A stretch of 64,000 nucleotides of DNA from positions 62,001 through 126,000 of the forward strand of contig NZ_JAGGKM010000003.1 of the NCBI RefSeq assembly GCF_017873715.1, in the 5' to 3' direction. Below are positions 34,875 through 44,590 of the stretch, piece by piece; the stretch's first letter is position 1, and the number at the start of each line of letters is the position of its first letter. The notes under the pieces were generated by a model. It was given only the letters and a program-made list of their open reading frames with translations. It searched no databases and was not told the origin of the DNA. The DNA is from Cytobacillus luteolus. Its GTDB lineage: Bacteria; Bacillota; Bacilli; Bacillales; Bacillaceae_L. A program made the position numbers and the translations under genes.

Positions 34875-35525
34875 ATGAAAAAGCAGCAGCCACTTAAAGC
34901 AGCAATAATCTCACATGTTCGAGAACATTCCTCGATTTATATATTTATTACGGTCTTATTTCTAATGGGTGTAATCTTTGGTGCTATTGTCGTTAATAGT
35001 TTAAATTTTAGTCAAAAACAGGATCTTTATTATTATTTAAGTCGTTTTTTTGGACAAGTATCAGAGGGGAGTTTTGCGAATAGTACAGATATGTTTAAGC
35101 AAAGCTTTCTTCATAATATAAAATATGTGGGGCTTATGTGGATCCTCGGTATTTCTATTATAGGATTGCCAGTCATTCTTGTATTGTTATTTCTGAAAGG
35201 AGTCGTCGTTGGATTTACAGTGGGTTTTCTTGTAAATCAAATGGGCTTTGATGGATTTATATTGTCTTTTGTTTCAGTTCTTCCACAAAATCTATTAATT
35301 ATTCCTGCTTTTATCGTTATTGGAACAGTAGCAGTTGCCTTCTCGTTAAAGATGATACGCCAACAATTTATGAAAAGGGCAAATGAGCCAATCTTTCCGT
35401 TACTAACACGCTATGCAATGTTAATGGTCGGTGTAGCATTAGTATTAATGACTGCCTCTGCATTTGAAGCATTTGCTTCACCAACTTTAATGAAAGGCGT
35501 TATTGATATGATTAATAATCAATAA
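34875..35525 (+). CDS. spoIIM: Stage II sporulation protein M
   Basis: 216 residues with five or so membrane segments (about 25-50, 85-105, 110-130, 140-170, 185-205). SpoIIM joins SpoIID and SpoIIP in the mother-cell septal peptidoglycan hydrolysis and engulfment machine. The start at 34875 follows AGGAGGA. The open frame begins six codons earlier at an unsupported ATG. It lies before fur as in B. subtilis. Confidence 0.95.
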   Translation: MKKQQPLKAAIISHVREHSSIYIFITVLFLMGVIFGAIVVNSLNFSQKQDLYYYLSRFFGQVSEGSFANSTDMFKQSFLHNIKYVGLMWILGISIIGLPVILVLLFLKGVVVGFTVGFLVNQMGFDGFILSFVSVLPQNLLIIPAFIVIGTVAVAFSLKMIRQQFMKRANEPIFPLLTRYAMLMVGVALVLMTASAFEAFASPTLMKGVIDMINNQ

Positions 35526-35559
35526 TAACTATTTATAAAGAAAAAGTATTTTTCCTACA

Positions 35560-35604
35560 TTATAATTAATTTTATTTGGACAGTTCCTTTTCTTCTGTTA
35601 TAAT
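35560..35604 (+). promoter_or_regulatory. fur promoter with candidate PerR box
   Basis: TTGGAC (35576-35581), 17 bp, TATAAT (35599-35604) is a strong sigma-A promoter. TTATAATTAATTTTA (35560-35574), immediately upstream, matches the PerR box TTATAATNATTATAA at 11 of 14 defined positions. In B. subtilis fur is a PerR target. Confidence 0.6.
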
Positions 35605-35636
35605 AAGTAAGGTAACGGCGAGGGAGGAATAGGTAC

Positions 35637-36110
35637 ATGGAACAAAGAATTGATAGAATAAAGAAGCAGTTGCACTCTTCTAGCTATAAGCTCACACCTC
35701 AACGTGAGGCGACTGTTCGAGTACTTCTTGAACATGAAGAGGATCATTTGAGCGCAGAAGATGTATACCTCCTCGTTAAAGAAAAGTCGCCAGAAATCGG
35801 ATTAGCAACTGTATATAGAACACTTGAGTTATTAACCGAATTAAAAATTGTCGATAAAATAAATTTTGGTGATGGTGTTTCACGCTATGATTTACGCCAA
35901 GAAGGTGCAGCACACTTCCATCATCATCTCGTTTGCATTGAATGCGGGGCAGTTGATGAAATCCAAGATGATCTTTTAGAGGATGTTGAAGTAATCGTAG
36001 AAAGAGACTGGAACTTTAAAATTAAAGATCACCGTCTAACTTTCCACGGCATATGCCACCGTTGTCACGATAAAGTAGAAAATGAAGAAGAGAATAAAGA
36101 TGATCAGTAA
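35637..36110 (+). CDS. fur: Ferric uptake regulator
   Basis: 157 residues. A winged-helix N-terminal half (LTPQREATVRVLLEHEEDHLS) is followed by the HHH motif in HFHHHLVCIECGAVDE (about 98-113) and the CHRCHDK metal site near 142. CxxC pairs bind structural zinc. It represses iron-uptake genes when loaded with ferrous ion. The promoter carries a PerR-like box. GAGGGAGGAA precedes the ATG. Confidence 0.96.
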   Translation: MEQRIDRIKKQLHSSSYKLTPQREATVRVLLEHEEDHLSAEDVYLLVKEKSPEIGLATVYRTLELLTELKIVDKINFGDGVSRYDLRQEGAAHFHHHLVCIECGAVDEIQDDLLEDVEVIVERDWNFKIKDHRLTFHGICHRCHDKVENEEENKDDQ

Positions 36111-36137
36111 AAACCTTTTCTAATTAGAAAAGGTTTT
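36109..36137 (+). terminator. Terminator of fur
   Basis: AAAAACCTTTTCT and AGAAAAGGTTTTTT pair over 13 bp around AAT. Confidence 0.85.
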
Positions 36138-36215
36138 TTCTTTTTAGACGTATAAAACTCGTCCCATTTGGCATATCTTCTAATATATATTATGTTTGGC
36201 TTTTTGGAGGCGACT

Positions 36216-36443
36216 ATGAGAAAAACAGTACGGATGATGTTTGAAACAACTAAAGTATTTATCTTGTTTACGGGCTGCACGATTTTGTTTTATTATGGTA
36301 TTATGTGGATTAACGAGGAATATTCAAATTACCATCGTTATGACGAACCAAAAGGTTCAGCTGTGAAAGTGGCATCAATGATAGAGGAAGAAGATAGTTC
36401 GTGGTTAAACCGATTGCTATTTTTTTATCACTTTGGGGAGTAA
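36216..36443 (+). CDS. yqzK: YqzK-like membrane protein (DUF4227)
   Basis: 75 residues. A single membrane segment (about 15-34, TTKVFILFTGCTILFYYGI) is followed by a hydrophilic, acidic tail ending EEEDSSWLNRLLFFYHFGE. The ATG at 36216 is preceded by GGAGG 6 nt upstream, whereas the longer frame lacks a site. Place between fur and xerD equals B. subtilis yqzK. Function unknown. xerD starts 6 bp later. Confidence 0.85.
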   Translation: MRKTVRMMFETTKVFILFTGCTILFYYGIMWINEEYSNYHRYDEPKGSAVKVASMIEEEDSSWLNRLLFFYHFGE

Positions 36444-36449
36444 TGTCTT

Positions 36450-37340
36450 TTGAAAGCTCATATAAACAAATTTATTCAATACCTAGTCGATGAGAGAAGA
36501 CTAGCAGAAAACACGGTAATTTCATATAAACGAGATTTATCTAAATACGTTGACTATCTTATAAAACATGAAGAGATTGAATACCTTGATCATGTAAATA
36601 GAATTCAAATTCTTCACTTTTTGCAATATCTTAAGGACACAGGAAGTTCAGCAAAAACGATAGCACGACACATAGCGTCCATTCGTTCATTTCACCAGTA
36701 TCTATTACGTGTTAGGATTACCAAAGAAGATCCGACAGTTCAAATAGAAACACCTAAAATGGAAAGGAATTTACCAAAAGTACTATCTTTATCTGAGGTA
36801 GAAGCCTTGCTAGAGGCACCTGATATAAATTCGCCATTGGGGTTACGAGACAAAGCAATTCTTGAAATGCTGTATGCTACAGGAATACGTGTAAGTGAGT
36901 TAACCAATCTAAATATTGAGGATGTACACTTGGAAATGGGGTTCATTCGTTGTATCGGTAAAGGCAACAAGGAACGAATTGTACCACTGGGAAAAGCTGC
37001 AAAAGAAGCAATTTATAATTATATAGAGAGAGGTAGACCAGAACTATTTAAAAATGATAGTTCACAAGCCCTATTTCTAAACCACAGAGGACAACGATTA
37101 ACACGTCAAGGGTTCTGGAAGAATCTCAGGCAGATTGCAAGTAGTGCTGACGTTAAGAACGAGCTAACCCCGCATACTTTAAGACATTCTTTTGCTACAC
37201 ATTTGCTTGAAAATGGGGCAGATATACGAGCTGTTCAGGAAATGTTGGGGCACGCTGATATATCAACTACCCAAGTCTATACTAGAGTAACTAAGTCTAG
37301 GTTAAAAGATGTATACAATACATACCATCCAAGAGCATAA
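36450..37340 (+). CDS. xerD: Tyrosine recombinase XerD
   Basis: 296 residues, TTG start after GGGGAG. It resolves chromosome dimers at dif together with XerC. The catalytic Arg is in [15 protein letters not shown] (about 148), HxxR in [11 protein letters not shown] (about 245-248), later His in GHADIS and the nucleophile Tyr in STTQVYTRV (about 280). The N-terminal SAM-like domain (about 1-90) binds the core site. Gene order fur-yqzK-xerD is conserved. Confidence 0.96.
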   Translation: MKAHINKFIQYLVDERRLAENTVISYKRDLSKYVDYLIKHEEIEYLDHVNRIQILHFLQYLKDTGSSAKTIARHIASIRSFHQYLLRVRITKEDPTVQIETPKMERNLPKVLSLSEVEALLEAPDINSPLGLRDKAILEMLYATGIRVSELTNLNIEDVHLEMGFIRCIGKGNKERIVPLGKAAKEAIYNYIERGRPELFKNDSSQALFLNHRGQRLTRQGFWKNLRQIASSADVKNELTPHTLRHSFATHLLENGADIRAVQEMLGHADISTTQVYTRVTKSRLKDVYNTYHPRA

Positions 37341-37363
37341 AAATAGATTAGTAGGTTAAAGTG

Positions 37364-37394
37364 ATGCTGAATGTTCATAAATTCAGCATTTTTT
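37364..37394 (+). terminator. Terminator of the yqzK-xerD unit
   Basis: ATGCTGAAT and ATTCAGCAT pair perfectly around GTTCATAA, followed by TTTTT. Confidence 0.88.
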
Positions 37395-37434
37395 ATGTAA
37401 TAGGAAGGTATTTATCTTGCCTTACATAGCCCGT

Positions 37435-37454
37435 ACATCTTATACTCAAGATGT
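37435..37454 (+). promoter_or_regulatory. Inverted repeat in the drm upstream region
   Basis: ACATCTT-N6-AAGATGT, a perfect 7-bp inverted repeat about 95 bp before drm, could be an operator or a small hairpin. No promoter is clear nearby. Confidence 0.4.
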
Positions 37455-37547
37455 CAGACTTCCGACAAGTAAAACCTATACATATGTGGTTAAGTTGAAC
37501 ATCGAAAGGGAATATATAATTAATAAGATTAAAATAGGGGGTTTAGT

Positions 37548-38738
37548 ATGTCTTCTTATACATATAAACGTGTCTTTCTAGTCGTTATGGATTCAGTAGG
37601 TATTGGTGAAGCACCAGATGCTGAAAAATTTGGTGATATTGGCTCAAATACATTAGGGCATATTGCAGAAAAAATGAATGGCTTGAAAATGCCGAATATG
37701 GAAAAACTCGGACTAGGTAATATTGGTGAGATTAAAGGAATAGAAAAGCAGCAGCAACCACTCGCATTTTATACGAAGATGCAGGAAGCTTCAAATGGAA
37801 AAGATACAATGACAGGACATTGGGAGCTAATGGGTCTACATATAGAGACTCCATTTCGTGTGTTTCCTGAAGGCTTTCCAAAAGAGCTTATTGATGAAAT
37901 TGAAAGTAAGACAGGGCGTAAAGTGATTGGAAATAAGCCTGCTTCGGGAACTGAGATCCTAGATGAATTAGGAGCAGAGCATATGCAATCTGGTGCTTTG
38001 ATCGTTTACACTTCAGCAGATTCAGTTTTACAAATTGCAGCACACGAAGAGGTAGTCCCACTAGAAGAACTGTATCAAATATGTGAGATTGCACGAGAAT
38101 TGACTCTAGATGAAAAGTATATGGTAGGGCGTATTATTGCTCGTCCATTTATTGGGAATCCTGGAGAATTCCGAAGAACAGCAAACCGTCATGATTATGC
38201 CTTAAAGCCATTTGATAGAACAGTGATGAATGAGCTAAAAGACTCTGGTTATGATGTTATATCAATAGGGAAAATTGAAGATATCTATGATGGTGAAGGA
38301 ATAACTAAAGCATTAAGAACAAAATCAAATATGGATGGTATGGATAAACTGGTGGATTCCTTAAAGATGGAATTTACTGGACTAAGTTTTTTAAATCTTG
38401 TTGATTTTGATGCGTTATATGGACACCGTAGGGATCCTATAGGTTACGGTAAAGCACTAGAGGAATATGATGCGAGGTTACCAGAAGTGTTTGAGTTATT
38501 AACAAACGATGATCTTCTTATTATTACAGCTGATCATGGAAATGATCCTACACATGAGGGGACGGACCATACACGTGAGTTTGTTCCACTCTTAATTTAT
38601 AGTCCTAGAATGTCACAGGGAACAGAGATCCCTTCAAGAAAGACATTCGCAGACGTAGGTGCATCTATTGCTGATAATTTTAATGTGAAGGCTCCAAAGC
38701 ATGGAGAAAGCTTCATTCATGAGTTAAACAGGGGGTAA
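37548..38738 (+). CDS. drm: Phosphopentomutase
   Basis: 396 residues. It interconverts ribose (or deoxyribose) 1- and 5-phosphate. [15 protein letters not shown] near the N terminus and [20 protein letters not shown] near 320 bear the two-metal site. [11 protein letters not shown] holds the phospho-accepting Thr. It feeds pentoses from nucleosides, cleaved by the next two genes, into the pentose phosphate pathway whose enzymes (zwf, gndA) lie earlier in the window. Ribosome site GGGGG. Confidence 0.97.
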   Translation: MSSYTYKRVFLVVMDSVGIGEAPDAEKFGDIGSNTLGHIAEKMNGLKMPNMEKLGLGNIGEIKGIEKQQQPLAFYTKMQEASNGKDTMTGHWELMGLHIETPFRVFPEGFPKELIDEIESKTGRKVIGNKPASGTEILDELGAEHMQSGALIVYTSADSVLQIAAHEEVVPLEELYQICEIARELTLDEKYMVGRIIARPFIGNPGEFRRTANRHDYALKPFDRTVMNELKDSGYDVISIGKIEDIYDGEGITKALRTKSNMDGMDKLVDSLKMEFTGLSFLNLVDFDALYGHRRDPIGYGKALEEYDARLPEVFELLTNDDLLIITADHGNDPTHEGTDHTREFVPLLIYSPRMSQGTEIPSRKTFADVGASIADNFNVKAPKHGESFIHELNRG

Positions 38739-38743
38739 AGAAG

Positions 38744-39559
38744 ATGGATAAAAGTATAATTCAAAAATCAGCACAATTTCTACAATCAAAATTTCAACAA
38801 ACGCCTGAAATAGGATTAATTCTTGGCTCAGGGCTTGGGGTTTTAGCGGATGAAATCGTGAACCCAACTAAAATTCCTTATAACGAAATTCCAGAATTTC
38901 CTGTCTCCACAGTGGAAGGACATGCAGGTCAATTAGTCTTTGGAACTTTACAAGGGAAAACAGTTGTTGCAATGCAAGGTCGTTTTCATTATTACGAAGG
39001 CTATTCGATGGATAAGGTAACTTTTCCAATTAGAGTAATGAAGGAATTGGGTGTTAGCACATTAATCGTTACGAATGCTGCTGGAGGGATCAACGAATCG
39101 TTCGAGCCAGGTGATTTAATGTTAATTACCGACCATATTAATAATACAGGACAAAATCCACTAATTGGACCTAATGATGGCGACTTAGGAGTACGTTTTC
39201 CAGATATGTCGGAAGCATATTCAAAAGAATTGCGTCAGTTGGCGAAAAAGGTTGCATCAGATTTACAGATTAACTTGAAAGAGGGAGTATATGTAGGGAA
39301 TACCGGTCCGACCTATGAAACTCCAGCAGAAATTAGAATGCTACGAACAAATGGTGGAGATGCAGTGGGAATGTCTACCGTTCCAGAGGTTATTGTAGCT
39401 CGCCATGCTAAGCTAAATGTTCTCGGCATTTCCTGCATATCAAATATGGCTGCAGGAATACTTGATCAACCATTGACTCATGATGAAGTAATTGAAACAA
39501 CAGAAATGGCCAAAGCTAATTTCCTAGCTTTTGTAAAACAAATTATTAATGAGCTTTAA
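38744..39559 (+). CDS. pupG: Purine nucleoside phosphorylase
   Basis: 271 residues. It splits guanosine or inosine by phosphate to base and ribose 1-phosphate. GLILGSGLGVLADEI binds phosphate, and VEGHAGQLVFG and VTNAAGGINESFEPGDLMLI are family signatures. GMSTVPEVIVARH lies near 205-218. It starts 6 bp after drm with its own site (AAAGAAG). Trimeric low-molecular-weight class by length. Confidence 0.96.
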   Translation: MDKSIIQKSAQFLQSKFQQTPEIGLILGSGLGVLADEIVNPTKIPYNEIPEFPVSTVEGHAGQLVFGTLQGKTVVAMQGRFHYYEGYSMDKVTFPIRVMKELGVSTLIVTNAAGGINESFEPGDLMLITDHINNTGQNPLIGPNDGDLGVRFPDMSEAYSKELRQLAKKVASDLQINLKEGVYVGNTGPTYETPAEIRMLRTNGGDAVGMSTVPEVIVARHAKLNVLGISCISNMAAGILDQPLTHDEVIETTEMAKANFLAFVKQIINEL

Positions 39560-39579
39560 ACTAATTGAGGTGACAGATA

Positions 39580-40884
39580 ATGCGAATGGTTGATTTAATA
39601 GAAAAAAAGCGTGATGGACATGCGTTAACAAAGGAAGAAATATCATTTATTATCAATGAATATACAAAAGGAAACATTCCTGACTATCAGATGAGTGCTT
39701 TTACAATGGCTGTCTATTTTCAAGGAATGACAGAGCAAGAACGTGCAGATTTGACACTTGCAATGGTTCATTCTGGAGATACAATTGATTTATCAAAAAT
39801 CGAAGGAATTAAGGTAGATAAGCATAGTACAGGAGGGGTTGGCGATACTACCACTCTTGTTCTTGCCCCGCTTGTAGCAGCCGTTGGTGTGCCTGTAGCA
39901 AAAATGTCTGGTCGTGGTTTAGGTCACACCGGAGGAACAATTGATAAACTTGAGGCAGTAGCTGGTTTTCATGTTGAGATTGATAATGAGGAATTTATCC
40001 GATTAGTCAATAAGAACAAAGTAGCTGTCATTGGTCAAAGTGGAAATCTAACTCCTGCTGATAAGAAGTTATATGCACTAAGAGACGTTACTGCCACAGT
40101 TAATAGTATTCCGTTAATTGCTAGCTCAATCATGAGCAAAAAAATAGCTGCTGGCGCAGACGCAATCGTATTAGATGTAAAAACAGGTGCAGGTGCCTTC
40201 ATGAAGGACTTGGAAGAGGCGAGAGAATTAGCAAAAGCGATGGTTGATATCGGGAATAATGTAGGACGACAAACGATGGCAGTTATCTCAGACATGAGTC
40301 AGCCACTTGGTTTTGCAATTGGTAATTCACTAGAAGTAAAAGAGGCTATTGATACACTAAGAGGGAATGGCCCGTCTGATCTTGAAGAGCTATGTCTCAC
40401 ACTAGGAAGTCATATGGTTGTTCTGGCGAAAAAAGCAACATCTACAGAAGAAGCGAGGTCAATGCTTAAAGAAGCAATATCTTCAGGGAAAGCATTGGAT
40501 ACCTTAAAACTATTCCTAAGCGCTCAAGGCGGAGATGCATCTGTTGTAGATGACCCAAGTAAACTGCCACAAGCCAAATACATAGTTGAGCTTGAAGCAC
40601 AAGAGGCAGGTTATGTATCTGAAATCATTGCTGATTCAATCGGAACAGCAGCAATGTTACTTGGAGCAGGTAGAGCAACTAAAGAATCAACAATTGACTT
40701 GGCAGTTGGCTTAGAACTTAGAAAAAAAATTGGGGACGAAGTAGCCCAAGGTGAATCCCTTGTAACAATTCATAGTAACTTTGAAAATGTTCAAGAGGTA
40801 AAAGACAAACTTTATGCAAGTATCAAAATATCTTCAAACAAAGTAGAAGTTCCACCTTTAGTTTATGACAGAATTTTAGAATAA
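39580..40884 (+). CDS. pdp: Pyrimidine-nucleoside phosphorylase
   Basis: 434 residues. It splits uridine, thymidine and deoxyuridine by phosphate. [18 protein letters not shown] (about 85-102), [19 protein letters not shown] and [20 protein letters not shown] are diagnostic. It follows pupG by 21 bp and completes a nucleoside salvage operon. In B. subtilis pdp is in a different operon (with dra and nupC) as remembered. A terminator follows. Confidence 0.96.
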   Translation: MRMVDLIEKKRDGHALTKEEISFIINEYTKGNIPDYQMSAFTMAVYFQGMTEQERADLTLAMVHSGDTIDLSKIEGIKVDKHSTGGVGDTTTLVLAPLVAAVGVPVAKMSGRGLGHTGGTIDKLEAVAGFHVEIDNEEFIRLVNKNKVAVIGQSGNLTPADKKLYALRDVTATVNSIPLIASSIMSKKIAAGADAIVLDVKTGAGAFMKDLEEARELAKAMVDIGNNVGRQTMAVISDMSQPLGFAIGNSLEVKEAIDTLRGNGPSDLEELCLTLGSHMVVLAKKATSTEEARSMLKEAISSGKALDTLKLFLSAQGGDASVVDDPSKLPQAKYIVELEAQEAGYVSEIIADSIGTAAMLLGAGRATKESTIDLAVGLELRKKIGDEVAQGESLVTIHSNFENVQEVKDKLYASIKISSNKVEVPPLVYDRILE

Positions 40885-40896
40885 TTTCTCCTTGAG

Positions 40897-40927
40897 GAAG
40901 CTGAGTATCTTTCAGCTTCTTTTTTTT
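40897..40927 (+). terminator. Terminator of drm-pupG-pdp
   Basis: GAAGCTGA and TCAGCTTC pair around GTATCTTT, followed by eight T. Confidence 0.88.
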
Positions 40928-40936
40928 GTGTATTTT

Positions 40937-40965
40937 GTATAATTTTGAGTTTGTTGGAAAAAATG
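40937..40965 (+). promoter_or_regulatory. Sigma-F promoter of dacF
   Basis: GTATA (40937-40941), 14 bp and GGAAAAAATG (40956-40965) match every defined position of the sigma-F -35 (GYATA) and -10 (GGNNANAHTR), 30 nt before the dacF start. Confidence 0.82.
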
Positions 40966-40994
40966 GGATTGTATAAAGATTGGAGGGTTTGGAG

Positions 40995-42161
40995 ATGAAA
41001 CGTCTACTAACAAGTTTGTTATTCATTTCGTTAATCGTTTATAGCAGTACCCCATTCGCTTTTGCTGAAGAAAATACGTCTGTTGACCTAGCACCACAAG
41101 CAAAATCGGCTATTTTGATTGAACGTGATACTGGTGCAATCCTCTATGACAAAAATAGCCATGAAAAGCTTCCTCCTGCAAGTATGACAAAAATCATGAC
41201 CATGGTATTGATTATGGAGGCTATTGATAAAGGCAATCTTACTTGGGAAGAAAAAATCCGCACAAGTGAGCATGCTGCATCAATGGGAGGCTCTCAGATT
41301 TTCCTAGAAGCTGGAGAAGAAATGACTACAGAGGAAATGATGAAAGGTATCGCAATTGCTTCCGGTAATGATGCATCTGTTGCAATGGCCGAAAGACTAG
41401 CTGGCTCTGAAGAGGCATTCGTCGAAATGATGAATAAAAAAGCAGAAGAGCTTGGGTTGAAAAATACAGTTTTCAAAAACCCAACAGGCTTACCAGCGGA
41501 AGGCCACTACAGTACAGCACATGACATGGCAATGATGGCAAAGGAATTACTAAAATACGAAGGAATTACAAAGTTCACTGGTAAATATGAAGATTACTTA
41601 AGAAATGATACCGATAAAAAGTTTTGGCTTGTTAATACAAATCGATTGGTTAAGTTTTATCCAGGAGTAGATGGTGTAAAAACAGGATTTACAAGTGAAG
41701 CAAAGTATTGCTTAACAGCAACTGCCCAGAAGAATAATATGAGGTTAATTAGTGTAGTGTTTGGTGCACCAACACCTAAGGATCGAAATGCCCAAATTAC
41801 AAAGATGTTAGACTATGGATTCAGTCAATATAAGACACATCCAATGTATGAGCGTAATCAGGTAGTTTCAGATACGAAGGTTAGCAAAGGTAGTAAGAAG
41901 AAAATTAATTTAGTAACTTCTGAGCAAATCTCAGTTCTAACCAAGAAAGGTGAAAACATTGATGATGTTGTTCAAGAGGTTGTTGTGGATGAAAAAATCA
42001 ATGCACCTATCAAAAAAGGTGACAAGCTTGGAACACTATTGCTCAAGAAAAACGATAAGGTTATAAGTGAAAGTCCTCTTATTGCGGAAGAAGACATCGA
42101 TAGTGCTAGCTGGTGGAAATTATTTAAGCGAACTGTTGGGTCATTCACAAAATCTGAATAA
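40995..42161 (+). CDS. dacF: D-alanyl-D-alanine carboxypeptidase, DacF
   Basis: 388 residues. A signal peptide (about 1-25, SLLFISLIVYSSTPFAFA) precedes a PBP5-type domain: SxxK in PPASMTKIMTM, SGN in IASGNDASVA, KTG in DGVKTGFTSEAKY. The C-terminal beta domain (about 280-380) is intact. It trims peptidoglycan stem peptides and with DacB sets spore-cortex cross-linking. GGAG precedes the ATG. The sigma-F promoter upstream places it in the forespore, before the spoIIA operon as in B. subtilis. Confidence 0.95.
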   Translation: MKRLLTSLLFISLIVYSSTPFAFAEENTSVDLAPQAKSAILIERDTGAILYDKNSHEKLPPASMTKIMTMVLIMEAIDKGNLTWEEKIRTSEHAASMGGSQIFLEAGEEMTTEEMMKGIAIASGNDASVAMAERLAGSEEAFVEMMNKKAEELGLKNTVFKNPTGLPAEGHYSTAHDMAMMAKELLKYEGITKFTGKYEDYLRNDTDKKFWLVNTNRLVKFYPGVDGVKTGFTSEAKYCLTATAQKNNMRLISVVFGAPTPKDRNAQITKMLDYGFSQYKTHPMYERNQVVSDTKVSKGSKKKINLVTSEQISVLTKKGENIDDVVQEVVVDEKINAPIKKGDKLGTLLLKKNDKVISESPLIAEEDIDSASWWKLFKRTVGSFTKSE

Positions 42162-42180
42162 TAAATATTCCATCTTTTTT

Positions 42181-42238
42181 TGACGAAATGACACTAGTTT
42201 TGTCAGGAGGAAGGAAACTAGCATTTCAATAGCGAAAT
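42181..42238 (+). promoter_or_regulatory. Candidate Spo0A box and sigma-H promoter of spoIIA
   Basis: TGACGAA (42181-42187) differs from the 0A box TGTCGAA at one base. AAGGAAA (42211-42217) and GCGAAAT (42232-42238), 14 bp apart, fit sigma-H elements, and spoIIA is Spo0A/sigma-H controlled in B. subtilis. By-eye assignment. Confidence 0.5.
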
Positions 42239-42272
42239 GACTCACTATACGAAAACAAGGAGGCTATGTACA

Positions 42273-42623
42273 GTGAGTCTAGCAATTGAACTAGAAGTTA
42301 AAAACAACGTTTTGTGCATTCGACTTGCAGGTGAACTTGATCACCATACAGCAGAGGAATTGCGTCAAAGAGTTACAAGTAAGCTTGAGGAAAACAAAAT
42401 TAACCATATTATCCTAAACCTTGAGAAATTATCATTTATGGATAGCTCAGGTCTTGGTGTGATACTTGGGAGATATAAACAAATTAAAAATAACGGTGGG
42501 GAAATGGTAGTGTGTTCAATTTCTCCTGCGGTTAAACGTTTATTTGATATGTCTGGCTTATTTAAAATCATTCGATTAGAGCAGGATGAAGTTTTTGCGC
42601 TGCAAACATTGGGGGTGGCATAA
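42273..42623 (+). CDS. spoIIAA: Anti-sigma-F factor antagonist
   Basis: 116 residues, GTG start with AAGGAGG 9 nt upstream. A STAS-fold protein that, when dephosphorylated by SpoIIE, frees sigma-F from SpoIIAB in the forespore. The phosphorylated Ser lies in [16 protein letters not shown] (about 58). The ORF reading starts 12 codons earlier without a site. The next gene starts 1 base after its stop, so the two are coupled. Confidence 0.97.
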   Translation: MSLAIELEVKNNVLCIRLAGELDHHTAEELRQRVTSKLEENKINHIILNLEKLSFMDSSGLGVILGRYKQIKNNGGEMVVCSISPAVKRLFDMSGLFKIIRLEQDEVFALQTLGVA

Positions 42624-42624
42624 C

Positions 42625-43062
42625 ATGAGAAATGAGATGCAACTTCAATTTTCAGCTTTAAGTCAAAACGAGTCTTTTGCTCGTGTAACTGTTGCAGCGT
42701 TTATTGCACAACTTGACCCTACAATGGATGAACTAACTGAGATTAAAACCGTTGTATCAGAAGCTGTAACGAATGCCATTATTCACGGGTACGACAATGA
42801 TCCCAATGGAATTGTTTATATTCACTCTATAATTGAGGATGGCACAATTTACCTTACGATAAGAGATGAAGGTATTGGTATTGATAATGTGGATGAAGCT
42901 AGACAACCATTGTTCACAACTAAACCAGAGTTAGAACGATCAGGTATGGGCTTCACAATTATGGAAAATTTTATGGACGAAGTTGAGATCTTAACTTCAA
43001 AATCTGGTACTACTATACGTTTAGTAAAGCATTTACTCAATAGTAAATTGTTATGCAATTAA
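42625..43062 (+). CDS. spoIIAB: Anti-sigma-F factor, kinase
   Basis: 145 residues. A GHKL ATPase kinase: [15 protein letters not shown] (N box, about 40-54), [10 protein letters not shown] (G1 box) and [18 protein letters not shown] (G2 box). It binds and holds sigma-F and phosphorylates SpoIIAA. GGGGG before the ATG lies within the spoIIAA end. An upstream in-frame start at 42586 overlaps spoIIAA and is rejected. Confidence 0.97.
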   Translation: MRNEMQLQFSALSQNESFARVTVAAFIAQLDPTMDELTEIKTVVSEAVTNAIIHGYDNDPNGIVYIHSIIEDGTIYLTIRDEGIGIDNVDEARQPLFTTKPELERSGMGFTIMENFMDEVEILTSKSGTTIRLVKHLLNSKLLCN

Positions 43063-43075
43063 GGGAGACTTGCTT

Positions 43076-43834
43076 ATGGATGTGGAGGTCAAGAACGAGA
43101 AGAGTCAGACGTACTTAAAAGATAATGAAGTAAAAGAGTTAATAAAACGTAGTCAAGCAGGCGAACAAGATGCAAGAGATCTCATTGTACAAAAAAATAT
43201 GAGACTGGTCTGGTCTGTTGTACAACGGTTTTTAAATAGGGGATATGAACCGGATGATTTATTTCAAATCGGAAGTATTGGATTATTGAAGTCTGTAGAT
43301 AAGTTTGATTTATCTTATGATGTAAAATTTTCTACCTATGCTGTTCCAATGATTATTGGTGAAATACAAAGATTCATTCGTGACGATGGTACTGTAAAAG
43401 TGAGTCGATCTTTAAAGGAAACGGGGAATAAAATTCGTAAAGCTAAGGATGATTTGTCCAAGCGATATGGACGAGTTCCGACAGTTGCTGAAATTGCAAC
43501 TTACCTTGAGATTACTCCTGAGGATGTAGTTCTTGCGCAAGAGGCAAGTCGTACACCTTCTTCTATTCACGAAACTGTTTATGAAAATGACGGTGACCCA
43601 ATCACTTTGCTTGATCAGATTGCAGATAATAGCGAAAATAAGTGGTTTGATAAAATCGCCTTAAAAGAAGCAATAAGAGAGTTGGACGAAAGAGAACGAT
43701 TAATCGTGTATCTTAGGTATTATAAAGATCAAACTCAATCAGAGGTAGCCTCTAGGTTAGGGATATCTCAGGTCCAAGTCTCAAGGTTAGAAAAGAAAAT
43801 ACTGCAGCAAATGAAAGATCGAATGGGCGACTAG
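43076..43834 (+). CDS. sigF: RNA polymerase sigma-F
   Basis: 252 residues. Region 2.4 near YDVKFSTYAVPMIIGEIQRF and GTVKVSRSLKETGNKIR, region 3 near GRVPTVAEIATYLE, and the region 4 helix-turn-helix QSEVASRLGISQVQVSRLEK are clear. It directs the first forespore regulon. The ATG at 43076 follows GGGAG by 8 nt. Sequence is very close to the B. subtilis protein as remembered. The stop overlaps a terminator. Confidence 0.97.
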   Translation: MDVEVKNEKSQTYLKDNEVKELIKRSQAGEQDARDLIVQKNMRLVWSVVQRFLNRGYEPDDLFQIGSIGLLKSVDKFDLSYDVKFSTYAVPMIIGEIQRFIRDDGTVKVSRSLKETGNKIRKAKDDLSKRYGRVPTVAEIATYLEITPEDVVLAQEASRTPSSIHETVYENDGDPITLLDQIADNSENKWFDKIALKEAIRELDERERLIVYLRYYKDQTQSEVASRLGISQVQVSRLEKKILQQMKDRMGD

Positions 43835-43852
43835 CCCGTTCGATTTTTTTTT
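43821..43852 (+). terminator. Terminator of the spoIIA operon
   Basis: GAATGGGC and GCCCGTTC pair across GACTA, followed by nine T, overlapping the last sigF codons. Confidence 0.85.
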
Positions 43853-43902
43853 GTACCATTTTTTTGCAGGTAGAGGTAATTAATGGAGGTTACAGTTCTT
43901 TT

Positions 43903-43931
43903 GTATTTAAAAATTAACAACAACCATACTA
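43903..43931 (+). promoter_or_regulatory. Sigma-G-like promoter of spoVA
   Basis: GTATTT (43903-43908) and CATACTA (43925-43931), 16 bp apart, resemble the sigma-G -35 and -10 elements and lie 39 nt before spoVAA. The spoVA operon is sigma-G-dependent in B. subtilis. Confidence 0.65.
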
Positions 43932-43969
43932 ACTTATACAAGGAAATCAATGTGTAGGATGTGATTGTG

Positions 43970-44590
43970 ATGGAAAATACGATGTATTTACGACTTTATA
44001 ATCGTATTAAAGTACGTCCAAATGAAACCATCGTAATTAGCGATATTGCACAGATTGTTGCTCATCCAAAGTTTAAACAGGATGTCGAAAACCTAATTAT
44101 TTATAAGATATCGTTACAGGACAAAAACTATGTGGTTATTGATATTACTAAGGTATTAGAACAAATTCGTAACAACTTTCCAAACTTGGAAATACAACCA
44201 CTTGGTCCATCTCAATCATTAATTGAAATTATTATTGAAAGAAAGGCCATTACACCAGTCTTTTTTATTGCAATATGGTTATTGTTATTTTTTGGTGCAG
44301 CCTTGACGATTTTAAACTTTCACGAGGATGTAAGTATGCAGGAGGTACATCAGCGAATTTATACCATTATTACTGGAAAAGAGGAATATAAACCTTTGCT
44401 ACTGCAGATCCCTTATTCCATCGGCCTGGGTCTGGGAATGATATTGTTTTTTAATCATATTTTTAGAAAACGAATTAATGAAGAACCTAGTCCACTTGAA
44501 GTTGAAATGTTCAACTATCAACAAGCGTTAGATCAATATATGATAATGACAGAAAATAAGAAAGCTAATGGAAGAACAAATGGCAGTTAA
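43970..44590 (+). CDS. spoVAA: Stage V sporulation protein AA
   Basis: 206 residues. A soluble N-terminal half (about 1-95, LYNRIKVRPNETIVISDIAQ) precedes two membrane segments (about 105-120, FIAIWLLLFFGAAL, and 155-170, IGLGLGMILFF). It is part of the spoVA operon needed for dipicolinic acid loading of spores. The first of three close starts (43961 GTG) is less likely than the ATG at 43970. It overlaps spoVAB. Confidence 0.95.
   Translation: MENTMYLRLYNRIKVRPNETIVISDIAQIVAHPKFKQDVENLIIYKISLQDKNYVVIDITKVLEQIRNNFPNLEIQPLGPSQSLIEIIIERKAITPVFFIAIWLLLFFGAALTILNFHEDVSMQEVHQRIYTIITGKEEYKPLLLQIPYSIGLGLGMILFFNHIFRKRINEEPSPLEVEMFNYQQALDQYMIMTENKKANGRTNGS

Noticed and set aside
37395-37547. Purine or preQ1 riboswitch before drm
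   Set aside because: None of the conserved core sequences of these riboswitches is present. Only a simple dyad is visible.
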